Counted from the first letter of the stretch, positions 40,470 through 49,295 are shown. The stretch is 64,000 bases of DNA from Caldinitratiruptor microaerophilus (GCF_025999835.1 NZ_AP025628.1:2232001-2296000), one strand, 5' to 3'. A program made the numbers and translations. Notes: a model not told the origin generated them from the sequence alone.

Positions 40470-41003
40470 TCAGAGACGGTAGACGTGTTCGGGCCGGTGT
40501 ACCGGCCGCCGGGTGATCTTCGACGTGTCCACGATGATCTGATCGCCGTCCACCTCGACGGCCATGATGTCGAGCGGCCTCGGGGCGGGGCCGGCGATGT
40601 TCTGCCCGGTGCGGGTGAACACCGACCCGTGGCATGGGCAGTGGAACTGGCCTTCGGCCTCGTTCCACGGCACCGTGCAGCCGAGGTGCGTGCACTTCCA
40701 GTACAGGGCCATGATCCCCTCGGGCAGGCGGGAGATGTAGAACTTCCCCTGCCGCACGACCAGGGGCGGATCCTCCGGGCGCAGGCTGCTCAGCGGGACC
40801 GGGACCACCACCTTGCCCCCGAACCCTTCCACCTTCCTGGGCCAGAGCATGACCCCCGCTCCCACGGCGGACTGAGCGAAGACCAGACCGATGGTGCCGT
40901 ACATCCCCTGGCGCAGGAGTTGCCTCCGCGTGACGCCGCCGGAGCCGCCCGCTGCGTTCCCCGTTCCCGGGGGTGCTTCGTTATGCCGGTCCACCCTCCT
41001 CAC
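40470..41003 (-). CDS. Rieske [2Fe-2S] protein
   Basis: A 177-residue Rieske subunit of a cytochrome bc/b6f-type complex. Membrane anchor at about residues 33-53 after TRRQLLRQGMYG. Cluster ligands are Cys104 and His106 in CTHLGC, and Cys122 and His125 in CPCHGS, with the disulfide cysteines Cys109 and Cys124. It moves electrons from quinol at the Qo site to cytochrome c or a copper protein. The cytochrome b partner is 9.4 kb away (50385), with the copper genes between them. The start is the GTG at 41003. Confidence 0.95.
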   Translation of the reverse strand: MRRVDRHNEAPPGTGNAAGGSGGVTRRQLLRQGMYGTIGLVFAQSAVGAGVMLWPRKVEGFGGKVVVPVPLSSLRPEDPPLVVRQGKFYISRLPEGIMALYWKCTHLGCTVPWNEAEGQFHCPCHGSVFTRTGQNIAGPAPRPLDIMAVEVDGDQIIVDTSKITRRPVHRPEHVYRL

Positions 41004-41016
41004 CCCTCACCACCTC

Positions 41017-41039
41017 GAGGGATCACCCAGCGATCCCTC
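41017..41039 (-). promoter_or_regulatory. inverted repeat upstream of the Rieske gene
   Basis: GAGGGATC (41017-41024) and GATCCCTC (41032-41039) with a 7-base loop, between the YHS-like gene and the Rieske start codon. It could be an attenuator or a regulator site. Confidence 0.4.
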
Positions 41040-41066
41040 CGCCGAAGAGCAACCTGGAGGCGGGCC

Positions 41067-41264
41067 TCAGTGACAACCGTGCCTGCCGTGCCGCGCGCAC
41101 CCGCCGTCGGCATCCGCCACGGCCCCCGAGAGGTACGCTTCGGGGTTGCGAGTGAAGCGCTCCAGGCAGTGGTGGCACTTGAAGAAGTACACCTGGCCCT
41201 TGTACTCGAGCGCCGGCGCCGTCCCCGGGTCGACCGGGTTATGACAGACCGGACAACGCAGCAC
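41067..41264 (-). CDS. small Cys/His-rich YHS-like metal-binding protein
   Basis: A 65-residue protein: LRCPVCHNPVDPGTAPALEY with C-x2-C, then YFFKCHHCLERF with a second C-x2-C, NPEAYL as in YHS domains, and a Cys/His tail (GCARHGRHGCH). The GTG at 41264 follows the near-perfect AGGAGGTGATC. Its paralogue is at 49972 in the second copper block. Probably a copper- or zinc-binding accessory protein. Confidence 0.75.
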   Translation of the reverse strand: MLRCPVCHNPVDPGTAPALEYKGQVYFFKCHHCLERFTRNPEAYLSGAVADADGGCARHGRHGCH

Positions 41265-41281
41265 GCCGATCACCTCCTTTC

Positions 41282-41527
41282 TCATGCGAACACCCAGAGC
41301 AGAAGGACAGCCCCGAGCAGGGCCAGCCCGCCCCAGAGCCAGTAGGCGCCACCGGCACCGGCACCAGCACCGGCACCGTACCGGGCCCCGACCCGGGACC
41401 CGCCGACCAGCCGCGCCCCCGGCGGCGTGTTCCGGCGATCCGGACGGTGCCCGGCGTGGGCGGCGTCCCCGGCGTGCACACCGCGCGTGCGCGCTCCGTG
41501 AGAGCCATGTCCACCGCAGCAACCCAT
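41282..41527 (-). CDS. small membrane protein with Cys/His N-terminus
   Basis: An 81-residue protein beginning MGCCGGHGSHGARTRG, then a His-containing linker, a Gly/Ala-rich stretch, and a C-terminal helix (WLWGGLALLGAVLLLWVFA). The ATG at 41527 follows GGAGCG. It resembles other tiny metal-tail proteins nearby. Possibly a metal-sensing or trafficking peptide; no family name. Confidence 0.55.
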   Translation of the reverse strand: MGCCGGHGSHGARTRGVHAGDAAHAGHRPDRRNTPPGARLVGGSRVGARYGAGAGAGAGGAYWLWGGLALLGAVLLLWVFA

Positions 41528-41635
41528 GGTTCTCGCTCCTCTCCTCTTCGCGCCTGGCCGGAATGACGGGCCCGACGAGCCGGGCGGCCCCCGAAGATCC
41601 GGGGGGTCCCTGGGGGCCCGCCCGGCCCGGGCGGC

Positions 41636-42654
41636 TCAGAACCCGTGCATGGGCTTGAACCGCTTGAGCAGGCCCGAATTGGTGACCACCGATACCGAGC
41701 TGAAGGCCATGGCCGCCCCGGCGATGGCAGGGGCCAGGTACCCGAAGGCGGCGATCGGGATGCCCAGCGTGTTGTAGATCAGCGCCCAGAACAGGTTCTG
41801 CTTGATCTTCCGCATGGTCTGCCGGCTCAGGCGGATGGCGGCGACGATGCCCCGCAGGTCGCCCCGCATGAGCGTGATGCCGGCCGTCTCCATCGCCACG
41901 TCGGTGCCGGTGCCGATGGCGAACCCCAGGTCGGCGGCGGCCAGGGCCGGGGCATCGTTGATCCCGTCGCCCACCATGCCGACGACCTTGCCGGTACCCT
42001 TGAGGTGGGCCACCTGGGCGGCCTTGTCCTCCGGCAGGACCTCCGCCATGACCTTGTCCGGGTCGATGCCCACCTGCCGGGCGATGGCCGCCGCGGTCCG
42101 GCGGTTGTCGCCCGTGATCATCCAGACAGGCGCCACTGCCGCTTCATCTCCCGCTCCCGCGCCTCTTTCTCGGCGTCGGCGGCGCCTTCTTCGTCCTTGG
42201 CGAATGCCTCGTACCCCAGATCCTTGACAGCCTTCTTCATGTCGGCCACGCCGACGGCCCCGGGAAGGTAGCGCACGAGGGCGGTCTCGGCGGCGAAGTT
42301 CACCGTCGCCTCGAGTACACCGGGGAGCTGGTTCAGCTTGCGCTCGATCCGCTGCGCGCAGGCCTGGCACGTCATCCCGACCAGGCTCAGCTTCACGGAG
42401 CCGTCCACGACGCCGTAGCCCAGGTCCTCGACGACCCGGCGGAAGGCCTCCGGCCCCGCCTGGGCCGGATCGAAGGTGACCGTCGCCTTCTCGGTGGCAA
42501 AGTTCACCACCGCTTCCTGCACCCCGGGTACCTTCCGGAGCCCGGACTGGATCCGGTTGGCACAGGACGCGCAGGTCATCCCCTTGAGTCCGAACGTCAG
42601 GCGGGTGACCCCGCCCTTCACGTCGCCTCGGTGCAGCGTCGCCGCTTCCGACAC
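41636..42654 (-). pseudogene. copA: copper-exporting P1B ATPase gene with large internal deletion (copA remnant)
   Basis: The N-terminal part encodes two HMA domains (GMTCASC and GMTCQAC) and the linker [14 protein letters not shown]. It then jumps, in another frame, to [30 protein letters not shown] and the last two helices through [15 protein letters not shown]. Against the intact CopA at 46158, about 500 residues are missing: helices 1-6, the actuator domain, the CPC site and the phosphorylated DKTGT. The join is at about 42126-42135. The first frame ends at 42118 as a protein of about 178 residues that could still bind copper. The start is a GTG at 42654 behind GGAGGTGG. Confidence 0.9.
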
Positions 42655-42693
42655 GATCGCCACCTCCGCTGCGCGAACTCGCCGCCCGCGCGG

Positions 42694-42996
42694 TCACCGG
42701 CAGAACTTGTAGAGGATCGCGATCAGCTCGTCGTAGGCCGCCGGCCCGTCCCCCCTGCGGACGGCGTCCGTCACGCACGTTTCCAGGTGGCTGCGGAGGA
42801 GAAGTCTCCCCACCTGGCGCAGGCCCTCCCGGGCCGCCTCCACCTGGATCAGGACGTCGACGCAGTAGCGGTCCTCGTCGAGCATCCGCTGCAGCCCCTG
42901 CACCTGACCGGCAATCCGCAACAGGCGGTGGCGGATCTCCTTCCGGGTCTCGGGGTCGACCCGTGTCTTGTGCGGGCTGGTGGCGGGGTTCACCAT
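42694..42996 (-). CDS. csoR: CsoR copper-sensing repressor (block 1)
   Basis: A 100-residue CsoR/RcnR-family protein. Cu(I) ligands are complete: Cys45 (DRYCVDVL), His70 and Cys74 (SHLETC), the same spacing as in Bacillus subtilis CsoR. It represses copper-export genes and lets go when Cu(I) binds. The ATG at 42996 follows GGAGGTGAGC. A TACCC-N5-GGGTA operator lies 20 bases upstream, so it is autoregulated together with the damaged copA that follows. Confidence 0.95.
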   Translation of the reverse strand: MVNPATSPHKTRVDPETRKEIRHRLLRIAGQVQGLQRMLDEDRYCVDVLIQVEAAREGLRQVGRLLLRSHLETCVTDAVRRGDGPAAYDELIAILYKFCR

Positions 42997-43015
42997 GCTC
43001 ACCTCCGCTACACCG

Positions 43016-43030
43016 TACCCGTATGGGGTA
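43016..43030. promoter_or_regulatory. CsoR operator of block 1
   Basis: TACCCGTATGGGGTA: inverted arms TACCC/GGGTA around five bases, the known form of CsoR operators, just upstream of csoR. Confidence 0.8.
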
Positions 43031-43077
43031 GTTGCCGCGTTCTGGGTTCAGTCTAAGCCGATCGGTCCCGTCCGTCC

Positions 43078-43095
43078 ATCACCCAGGTGGGTGAT
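43078..43095. promoter_or_regulatory. 18-bp palindromic motif, site A
   Basis: ATCACCCAGGTGGGTGAT, perfect 7-bp arms, 82 bases upstream of csoR (block 1) and 48 bases beyond its CsoR operator. It is flanked by GTCC and TTTCG exactly as at site B. Confidence 0.6.
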
Positions 43096-43113
43096 TTCGA
43101 CGCGAAGCCGGTC

Positions 43114-43851
43114 TCAGGCCAGTGCCAGCGCCAGCAAGCCCGTCGCGGTGACCAGCAGGCCCAGTGCAAGGCGGAGCGCTTCCCGGGAGCGGACATGCCA
43201 GCGGGAGATCCGGAGGAGCGCAGCCCGACTCGTGGCGGCCAGAACGACGAGGACGAGGGGCAGCACAAAGCCCACGTTGTAGACCAGCAGAAGGACCAGC
43301 GCCCCCGCCCGGTTCTCCAGGAGCGCCAGCACGCCGCCGACGGCGAGATAGAGTCCTCCACCGCATGGAATCGTGCAGAGTCCGATGAGCACTCCCGCAA
43401 CGAATGCGGCTCCGCCGCTCGCAGGCCTGGTCCACCGCCGGACCAGGCCGTGCAGGCTGTCGGGGGTGCGAACGCGTACGGGGCCCTCCGGATAGAAGTA
43501 CTCGGCCGCCATGGCGAGCCCGAGGATCACCGCGCCGACCCCCGCCACCCGGGTGGCGAGGTGGCCCCGCGACAGGGGCGCCAGCCAGGCAAACTGCAGA
43601 AAGCCGAGGCCCAGGAGGAGGTAGAGCAAGAAGACCCCGGTGATGTAACCGCCGGCCACGGTCCAGATGCGAAGGCGGGCGACCTGGGCATGGCCCCCCG
43701 CCACGGCGGACCCCACCGTCGTCAGAAGAGCGCCCACGAACAGGATCAGAACCGTGATGGCGCACGGGTTCAGGCCGTCCAGGAACCCGGCGCCGAGCGC
43801 GAGTGGGATGACCCAGGGGGAATCGGCCGCGCCGAGCGGTATCCCGTGCAC
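43114..43851 (-). CDS. CcdA/DsbD-like membrane protein (copper block 1)
   Basis: A 245-residue protein with about six helices. The paired cysteines are in GLNPCAITVLILFVGAL and LIGLCTIPCGGGLYLAVGG, typical of the CcdA/DsbD transmembrane domain, here with an additional cysteine just before the second one. It probably carries reducing equivalents outward, for example to a copper-loaded thiol protein. The GTG at 43851 follows directly after the stop of the cupredoxin gene, so the two are coupled. It is a second CcdA-like gene besides 31775. Confidence 0.85.
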   Translation of the reverse strand: MHGIPLGAADSPWVIPLALGAGFLDGLNPCAITVLILFVGALLTTVGSAVAGGHAQVARLRIWTVAGGYITGVFLLYLLLGLGFLQFAWLAPLSRGHLATRVAGVGAVILGLAMAAEYFYPEGPVRVRTPDSLHGLVRRWTRPASGGAAFVAGVLIGLCTIPCGGGLYLAVGGVLALLENRAGALVLLLVYNVGFVLPLVLVVLAATSRAALLRISRWHVRSREALRLALGLLVTATGLLALALA

Positions 43852-44322
43852 TCACTCCACCACCAGAACCCCGCGCATCGCCGGGTTGTCCTTGCCGCCG
43901 CAGCAGATGTCGCAGTAGAACTCGTACCGGCCGGGTGCGGGCGCCGCGAGCTGGAAGGTCTGCGTGCTGAGGGGTGCCACGACCTGCCGCACGCCCAGGG
44001 CTTCCACCACGAAGTTGTGGTACCCGCCTCCGTCGGTGTGGAAGCGGTCGTCCGGGTTCACGAGCGTGATCCGGACCGGCTGGCCTGCGCGCACCCGGAT
44101 GATTCGGGGCTGGAAGCCGCTCATGTCGATCCGGACCCTGAGCGAGCCTTCCGGAGCGTCCCAGGCCAGGAGAGCCGGTTTCGACAGCAGAAGCCCGACC
44201 AAAATGACTGCGACCGCAACCAGGGCCCAGAACACCCACCGCCGGGAGTTCACACCCGTGCCGCCTCCGGTCCGAGCGGGCGTCCCCGGCTTCTTGCCGC
44301 TACGGCGCTGGCGCTCAGGCAA
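43852..44322 (-). CDS. membrane-anchored cupredoxin with Cys-rich metal loop
   Basis: A 156-residue protein with one N-terminal helix (about 29-47) and a cupredoxin domain. Candidate ligands are His102 (YHNFVV), then CDICCGGKDNPAM: Cys137, Cys140, Cys141 and Met149. A blue-copper loop would have a His where Cys141 stands, and a CuA loop a His where Asp145 stands, so the site is neither. The paralogue at 49554 has His at the matching position. The TTG start at 44322 has GGAGGGG upstream. Coupled to the CcdA-like gene. Confidence 0.82.
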   Translation of the reverse strand: MPERQRRSGKKPGTPARTGGGTGVNSRRWVFWALVAVAVILVGLLLSKPALLAWDAPEGSLRVRIDMSGFQPRIIRVRAGQPVRITLVNPDDRFHTDGGGYHNFVVEALGVRQVVAPLSTQTFQLAAPAPGRYEFYCDICCGGKDNPAMRGVLVVE

Positions 44323-44340
44323 GCCGGACCCCTCCTGTCG

Positions 44341-44595
44341 TCATAACTGCCCCGGGCCATGGTCCCGCCGCGGCTGCAGGACCGAACGCGATTCCCCGGA
44401 AGAACAGTCGTGTGTATGGCCGGTACGGCACAGAACCACACACACGGCCACGTACAGGGCGAGCAGGGCCAGCGCAACGGTCAGCGTGGCCTCCGACCCG
44501 ATGCGCGGCCGCAGCAGGAGGATCACGAAGGGAACCGTGCAGAGCCACAGAAAGATGGCCATCGCCAGCATGGGCACACGGTATTGCCGCTCCAT
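44341..44595 (-). CDS. small two-helix membrane protein (copper block 1)
   Basis: An 84-residue protein with helices YRVPMLAMAIFLWLCTVPFVILLL and LTVALALLALYVAVCVVLC, then a polar tail with HTHDC. Start ATG at 44595. It lies upstream of the cupredoxin and has a positional counterpart of the same size and topology at 50123. Function unknown. Confidence 0.6.
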   Translation of the reverse strand: MERQYRVPMLAMAIFLWLCTVPFVILLLRPRIGSEATLTVALALLALYVAVCVVLCRTGHTHDCSSGESRSVLQPRRDHGPGQL

Positions 44596-44601
44596 GCGGG
44601 C

Positions 44602-45786
44602 TCACCCTCTCGTGCCCTCACCACGGGAGGATCCGCGGTCCGCGACGATGCCCTGCAGCAGGTCGGCGACCCGGCTCGACCCGATCCGGTGGATCAGCTG
44701 GCGGTAGGAGGTATGACCCGCGGCCACGTCCCGCAACCACTCGAAGGCCGCCGGGTACCGTTGAAGCCACTCCTGTGTCAGCTGCGGCGACCACCCGACC
44801 ACCCGGGCCAGGATCATGGCCCAGTACAGGTCCCCACGAAGCGTTTCGGTGAGTGATGCCTCGTACACCCGCCCGGCATTCGGTCCGGGCCCGGTGGCGA
44901 GAAGCGCGGAAGCAGCCAGCGCAGCGCTCTGGACGGCGTAGTAGATGCCCTCGCCGGTGAGGGGATCGGCCAGTCCGGCGGCGTCCCCCACCAGCAGGAC
45001 GGAACCGGCCGAAACCCGCTCGTTCCTGCACCAGACCGGGATCATCCACCCGCGGACGGTCGCCGCATCCGGGTCGAGGGAATGTGCGGCAAGAAAGGCC
45101 CTGAGCGCGGGCCTGAGCCTGTTCCCCGTCGTCAGGCCGCTCACGCCCACCGAGATCCGGTCGCCTTTCGGAAACATCCACGCGTACCCCATGGGCACGA
45201 CCCCGTGGTCGACCCACGCCTCTTCTCCGGACCACCCGGGCGCGGAAGATACCGGTATCTCCGCCTCGAGCGCTGGCGCGCGCCGGGGCTGCGGGCGGAT
45301 CCGGAGGGAACGGGCTACCACCCCCCGGGCCCCATCGGCGCCGATCACGGCACGGGCCAGCAGCACGCCCCGGGGCGAGCGAACCTCGAGCACGCTGTCC
45401 CCCCACTCAACTCCGGTCACCCGCCATCCGGTGACCACCTCCGCCCCCGCCTCCGCGGCGGCGTTCGCCAGCAGGAAATCGAGCACGTCCCGGGAGACGG
45501 TGTGCCAGAGCGGTTCACCGCCCGAAAACCGCAAGGGCGACCGCCCCTGGGCCCACACTACCACGCTGCGAACCGCCGATTGGACAGCGGCATTCCACCG
45601 CGGTCCGAGGATCGGCTGGAGAAGGGCCCGTGCCCTGGGCGTGACCCCACCGGCGCACACCTTGGTCCGGGGGTACTGCTCCTTCTCCACCAGGGCGACG
45701 CGCGCCCCCGCAGACGCCAGCATGTAGGCTGCGGTTGTCCCGGCAGGGCCGCCACCGACCACGACGGCGTCGTAGATCACGCGCAC
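44602..45786 (-). CDS. geranylgeranyl reductase-family FAD oxidoreductase
   Basis: A 394-residue flavoprotein: dinucleotide-binding motif YDAVVVGGGPAGTTAAYML at the N-terminus, KVCAGGVTPRA as in the geranylgeranyl-reductase family, and the second FAD motif VLLVGDAAGLADPLTGEGIYYA near residue 275. These enzymes saturate isoprenoid chains (menaquinone, archaeol-like lipids). The GTG start at 45786 has GGAGGTGA upstream. It sits between the two copper blocks, seven bases before the small membrane gene. The link to copper is unclear; quinone side-chain modification is an alternative. Confidence 0.88.
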   Translation of the reverse strand: MRVIYDAVVVGGGPAGTTAAYMLASAGARVALVEKEQYPRTKVCAGGVTPRARALLQPILGPRWNAAVQSAVRSVVVWAQGRSPLRFSGGEPLWHTVSRDVLDFLLANAAAEAGAEVVTGWRVTGVEWGDSVLEVRSPRGVLLARAVIGADGARGVVARSLRIRPQPRRAPALEAEIPVSSAPGWSGEEAWVDHGVVPMGYAWMFPKGDRISVGVSGLTTGNRLRPALRAFLAAHSLDPDAATVRGWMIPVWCRNERVSAGSVLLVGDAAGLADPLTGEGIYYAVQSAALAASALLATGPGPNAGRVYEASLTETLRGDLYWAMILARVVGWSPQLTQEWLQRYPAAFEWLRDVAAGHTSYRQLIHRIGSSRVADLLQGIVADRGSSRGEGTRG

Positions 45787-45908
45787 CTCGTGTTCACCTC
45801 CGTGCGGCCGGTGGCGACCCACCGGTCAGCCCTCGAGACCTGGCCGACTGCAACTGGTTCCCGTCGCTTTGCCCGTGCCGCCGGCTACCGCTGCCCGGGC
45901 AGCCGCTG

Positions 45909-46124
45909 CTAGTGGCCGTGACCGTGGCTGCCGATCTTCTCTCCCTTCACCAGCGGGATGACCAACGGCATCGTGACGATGAGGCTCAGGAGGAGAACCC
46001 ACACCGCACCGCCCCAGCGGGCCACGGGGGTGTACTCCGGACTCCACGTCAGGAGCACGAACAGAGCCGCAAGCCCCAGCGAGATGCCGCCGTAGATCAG
46101 GGCGGCCTTCTGCCTCCACCCCAC
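45909..46124 (-). CDS. small two-helix membrane protein with His tail
   Basis: A 71-residue protein: KAALIYGGISLGLAALFVLL and AVWVLLLSLIVTMPLVIPLV helices, tail GSHGHGH. The start chosen is the GTG at 46124, well spaced from AAGGAGGTG; a GTG at 46133 is the alternative. It is directly downstream of the intact copA, so probably copper-regulated with it. Confidence 0.65.
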   Translation of the reverse strand: MGWRQKAALIYGGISLGLAALFVLLTWSPEYTPVARWGGAVWVLLLSLIVTMPLVIPLVKGEKIGSHGHGH

Positions 46125-46157
46125 GTCGGTCACCTCCTTCGGGATTTGTGTGGGTGA

Positions 46158-48722
46158 TCAGTGAGCATGCGCCGGAGCAGCGATCTCACGCTCTCCCGCA
46201 GGGCTCGTGGGGCCGGGCCGCCGCAGGCTCGGCCGGAAGTTCTTGAGGAGCAGCGTGTTCAGGGTCACCGACACCGAGCTGATGGCCATGAAGAAGGCGG
46301 CCAGCTCGGGGCTCACCACGAGGCGGGTCCACGGGTAAAGCAGGCCCGCCGCCACGGGGATCCCGACCGTGTTGTAGATGAACGCCCAGAACAGGTTCTG
46401 GTAGACCTTGCGCATGGTCGCCCGGGCGATCTCGATGGCCGAGACCACGTCCCGCAGGTCACTCTTGATCAGGATCACCTGGCCGGTCTCCTTCGCCACG
46501 TCCGTGCCGCTGCCGATCGCGATCCCGACGTCGGCCTGTGCGAGCGCAGGGGCGTCGTTGATGCCGTCGCCCACCATGGCCACCCGCTTGCCCTGGGCCT
46601 GCAGCTTCTGCACCTCGTTCGCCTTGTCCTGCGGCAGGACCTCGGCCAGCACGGTGCGGATCCCGACCTGGCGGGCGATCGCCTCCGCGGTGCGGCGGTT
46701 GTCGCCGGTGATCATGGCCGTCTCGAGGCCCATGGCGTGCAGCCGCCGGATCGCCTCGACGGTGCTGTCCTTCAGCGTGTCCGCCACGGCGACCAGGCCG
46801 GCCATGCGACCGTCGATCGCGAGGAACATGACCGTCTTGCCCTGCGCCTCCAGGGCCTCCGCCTGCTGGAGGGCCTCCTCGAGGGCGATGTCCTGCTCCC
46901 GCATCAGCTTCCGGTTGCCCAGCAGCACGTGCCGCCCCGCGACGCGCGCTCGGATGCCGTGTCCGGGGATCGCCTCGAACTCCTCCGCATCGGCCAGCGC
47001 CAGCCCCCTCTCCGAGGCGCCCCGGACGATGGCCTCACCCAGCGGGTGCTCCGAGTTGCGCTCGGCTGCGGCCGCCAGGGCGAGGATGGTCGACTCGTCG
47101 TTGCCGGCGAGGGCCACCACGTCGGTGACCGAAGGCTCGCCCCTGGTCAGGGTGCCGGTCTTGTCGAAGACGATGGTGGTCAGCTTCGCGGTGTTCTCGA
47201 TGGCCTCGGCGCCCTTGAAGAGGATCCCGTGCTCGGCCGCCTTGCCCGTACCGGCCATCATGGCGCTCGGCGTGGCGAGGCCCACGGCGCACGGGCAGGA
47301 GATGACCAGCACCGTGATGCTCTCCAGGAGGGCGAACCCGAAGACGCCGATCTCCCCCAGCGTGTACGGCGAGAGGATGAAGCGGCTGTCCGGGCTGAAG
47401 AAGCGTTCGAAGCCGAAGAAGAACCAGAACCCGAACACCAGCAGCGCCAGCACGTGGACGCCCAGGATGAAGTGGCCGGCCACCCAGTCCGCCACCTTCT
47501 GGATCGGGGCCTTGGACGCCTGGGCATCTTCGACCAGCTTGATGATCTGGGCCAGCGCCGTCTCCTTGCCCACCTTGGTGGCCCGGAACCGGAAGGCTCC
47601 GGTCTTGTTGATGGTGCCACCGATGACGGTGTCGCCGACCTTCTTCTCGACGGGGATGCTCTCGCCCGTGATCATCGACTCGTCGACGGCCGAGTAGCCC
47701 TCGACGACCTCTCCGTCGACCGGAATCCCTTCGCCGGGCCGGACCTGGATGAGGTCGCCGACCTCGACCTCGTCGGCCGGGATCTCCACCTCGACGCCAC
47801 CCCGGATCACCCGCGCCACGCGGGGCTGCAGGGACATCAGGCGGCGGATGGCCTCGGACGTCCGCCCCCGGGTCAGCGCCTCGAGCCACCGCCCCAGGAT
47901 GATGAACGCCGTCAGCAGAGCGGCCGACTCGAAGAACGTGGCCTCAGGCCCGCCGAATCCCGCGTCGGGCCAGAGCGTGTTGATCACGCCGATCAGGTAG
48001 GCCGCCCCGATCCCCGTGGCGTACAGGAGGTTCATGTCGGTGACGCCGTGCTTCAGCCCGTTCCAGCTGTTGGCGAAGAACTGCCAGCCGGGGCCGAAGA
48101 CGATGGGGGTCGTCAGGAGCCCGAGGACGTAATTGTTGCCGAGCCACTCCGGAACGAATCGCGGGAAGATCCAGTAGTCCCGGAAGGTCCCCAGCATCAC
48201 GAGGATCGAGATGGGCCACGCGAACCACATGAACCGGCCCTGCCGGCGGATCTCCCTCTCGCGCGCCTCCCGCTCCCGGTCCATCTGGGCCTGACCGGAA
48301 AGTTTCTCTTCCGCGTCGTAGCCGAGTTCCCGGATCGTCCTCTTGATATCCGCCTTCTCGACCACTCCCGGGAAGTACCGGACCTTGGCGATTTCGGTGG
48401 GAAGGCTCACCGCCACCGAGACGACGCCGTTGAGCCCCCCGACAGCCTTCTCGATCTTGTGGACGCACGACGCGCAGCTCATGCCGGTAACATGGAGCGT
48501 GACTTCCTCGGTGGCCACCTCGTAACCCAGTTCGGACACGGCCTGCGCCAACGCCGGAATTCCGACGCGGTCCTCGTCGTACCGAACGTGTGCCAGGCCC
48601 GCCGTCAGGCTCACCTGGGCTTCGGCAACCCCATCCAGGTTACGGAGTGCCTTCTCGATCTTGCTGACGCAGGACGCGCAGCTCATCCCCTGAATCCGCA
48701 GCTGGATCTCGCGAACCGCCAA
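46158..48722 (-). CDS. copA: copper-exporting P1B-type ATPase CopA
   Basis: About 854 residues (TTG at 48722 behind GAGGAGGTG; an ATG at 48749 is possible). Two N-terminal HMA domains with GMSCASC near residues 12 and 80, eight helices, actuator TGES near 352, the ion-binding CPC near 476-478, phosphorylation site DKTGTLT near 520, SEHPL, MITGDN near 670 and GDGINDAP. Helix 7 ([13 protein letters not shown]) and helix 8 ([13 protein letters not shown]) carry the YN and MxxSS residues of Cu(I) pumps. The C-terminus ends in APAHAH. It exports Cu(I) and is under csoR of block 2. Confidence 0.97.
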   Translation of the reverse strand: MAVREIQLRIQGMSCASCVSKIEKALRNLDGVAEAQVSLTAGLAHVRYDEDRVGIPALAQAVSELGYEVATEEVTLHVTGMSCASCVHKIEKAVGGLNGVVSVAVSLPTEIAKVRYFPGVVEKADIKRTIRELGYDAEEKLSGQAQMDREREAREREIRRQGRFMWFAWPISILVMLGTFRDYWIFPRFVPEWLGNNYVLGLLTTPIVFGPGWQFFANSWNGLKHGVTDMNLLYATGIGAAYLIGVINTLWPDAGFGGPEATFFESAALLTAFIILGRWLEALTRGRTSEAIRRLMSLQPRVARVIRGGVEVEIPADEVEVGDLIQVRPGEGIPVDGEVVEGYSAVDESMITGESIPVEKKVGDTVIGGTINKTGAFRFRATKVGKETALAQIIKLVEDAQASKAPIQKVADWVAGHFILGVHVLALLVFGFWFFFGFERFFSPDSRFILSPYTLGEIGVFGFALLESITVLVISCPCAVGLATPSAMMAGTGKAAEHGILFKGAEAIENTAKLTTIVFDKTGTLTRGEPSVTDVVALAGNDESTILALAAAAERNSEHPLGEAIVRGASERGLALADAEEFEAIPGHGIRARVAGRHVLLGNRKLMREQDIALEEALQQAEALEAQGKTVMFLAIDGRMAGLVAVADTLKDSTVEAIRRLHAMGLETAMITGDNRRTAEAIARQVGIRTVLAEVLPQDKANEVQKLQAQGKRVAMVGDGINDAPALAQADVGIAIGSGTDVAKETGQVILIKSDLRDVVSAIEIARATMRKVYQNLFWAFIYNTVGIPVAAGLLYPWTRLVVSPELAAFFMAISSVSVTLNTLLLKNFRPSLRRPGPTSPAGEREIAAPAHAH

Positions 48723-48796
48723 CGCTGGCACCTCCTCAGACGTCGACATGCGGATCGGTCCACCGGACTCGAGCGAGAAGCGGCAACGCGGACAGG

Positions 48797-49096
48797 CTAT
48801 CTCGCAAACTTGAGCAGGGCGCTCTTCAGCTCTTCGCAGACTGCCGGCCCTTGTTGCCTCCGGACAGCCTCCGTGACGCGGGACTTCAGGTGACTTCGGA
48901 GGGCCAGCCGCCCCACAAGGCGCAGAACCTCCCGGGCCCGCTCCACCTGGAAGAGCACCTCGACGCAGTAGCGATCCTCGTCCAGCATCCGCTGCAGCTC
49001 TTGTACCTCAGTGACCATCCGCTGCAGACCGAGGCGGAGTTCCTTCCGGGTTTCGGGATCGAGCCGTGTCTTGTGAGGACTGGTGGTGGGGTTCAC
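48797..49096 (-). CDS. csoR: CsoR-family regulator lacking one copper-ligand cysteine (block 2)
   Basis: A 99-residue CsoR-family protein. The ligand set is Cys44 (DRYCVEVL), His69 and Arg73 (SHLKSR): the third ligand, Cys in true CsoR and in the block 1 paralogue, is Arg. The rest of the sequence, including the DNA-binding Arg and Lys, is close to block 1. It may be a Cu-blind repressor or sense something else. The GTG at 49096 follows GGGAGG. A CsoR-type operator is 25 bases upstream. copA follows. Confidence 0.93.
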   Translation of the reverse strand: MNPTTSPHKTRLDPETRKELRLGLQRMVTEVQELQRMLDEDRYCVEVLFQVERAREVLRLVGRLALRSHLKSRVTEAVRRQQGPAVCEELKSALLKFAR

Positions 49097-49120
49097 GATG
49101 CTCACCCTCCCACTACACCC

Positions 49121-49135
49121 TACCCGTAGGGGGTA
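49121..49135. promoter_or_regulatory. CsoR-type operator of block 2
   Basis: TACCCGTAGGGGGTA upstream of csoR (block 2); same arms and spacing as the block 1 operator. Confidence 0.8.
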
Positions 49136-49183
49136 GCATGCAGCGTCTTGCCACCAGTGTAGGGCGTGCGGGGCTGCCCGTCC

Positions 49184-49201
49184 ATCACCCAGAGGGGTGA
49201 T
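49184..49201. promoter_or_regulatory. 18-bp palindromic motif, site B
   Basis: ATCACCCAGAGGGGTGAT, perfect 7-bp arms, 88 bases upstream of csoR (block 2), with the same GTCC and TTTCG flanks as site A. It overlaps the end of the small gene at 49185. Confidence 0.6.
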
Positions 49202-49295
49202 TTCGCAACCGGACCAGGTGGTAGACGGCAAGAGCCCAGAACGCAAGCCCCATGGCGGTTCCCAGCAGGGTGAGGGTGAAGAGGACGAACTCCAC
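49185..49295 (-). CDS. very small single-helix membrane protein
   Basis: A 36-residue protein: EFVLFTLTLLGTAMGLAFW leads a helix that continues into AVYHLV, followed by a short basic end (RLRNHPSG). The GTG at 49295 follows GGAGGGAC with good spacing, better than the longer frame from 49442, whose extra residues look non-coding. Function unknown. Confidence 0.5.
   Translation of the reverse strand: MEFVLFTLTLLGTAMGLAFWALAVYHLVRLRNHPSG

Noticed and set aside
42118-42654. Treating the two-HMA frame as a purpose-built copper chaperone gene
   Set aside because: The downstream sequence continues as the C-terminal part of a P1B ATPase, so deletion of an ordinary copA is simpler. A residual function is noted as a possibility only.
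43078-43095. Reading the 18-bp palindromes as CRP/FNR or NarL sites
   Set aside because: CRP and FNR sites have TGTGA or TTGAT outer arms in the opposite sense, and NarL heptamers are TACYYMT with a 2-base gap. The ATCACCC-N4-GGGTGAT form fits neither. It shares ACCC...GGGT with CsoR operators but has different ends and spacing.
46161-48893. A 910-codon plus-strand frame opposite copA
   Set aside because: CopA on the minus strand is complete with all motifs; the opposite frame has none and is compositionally biased.
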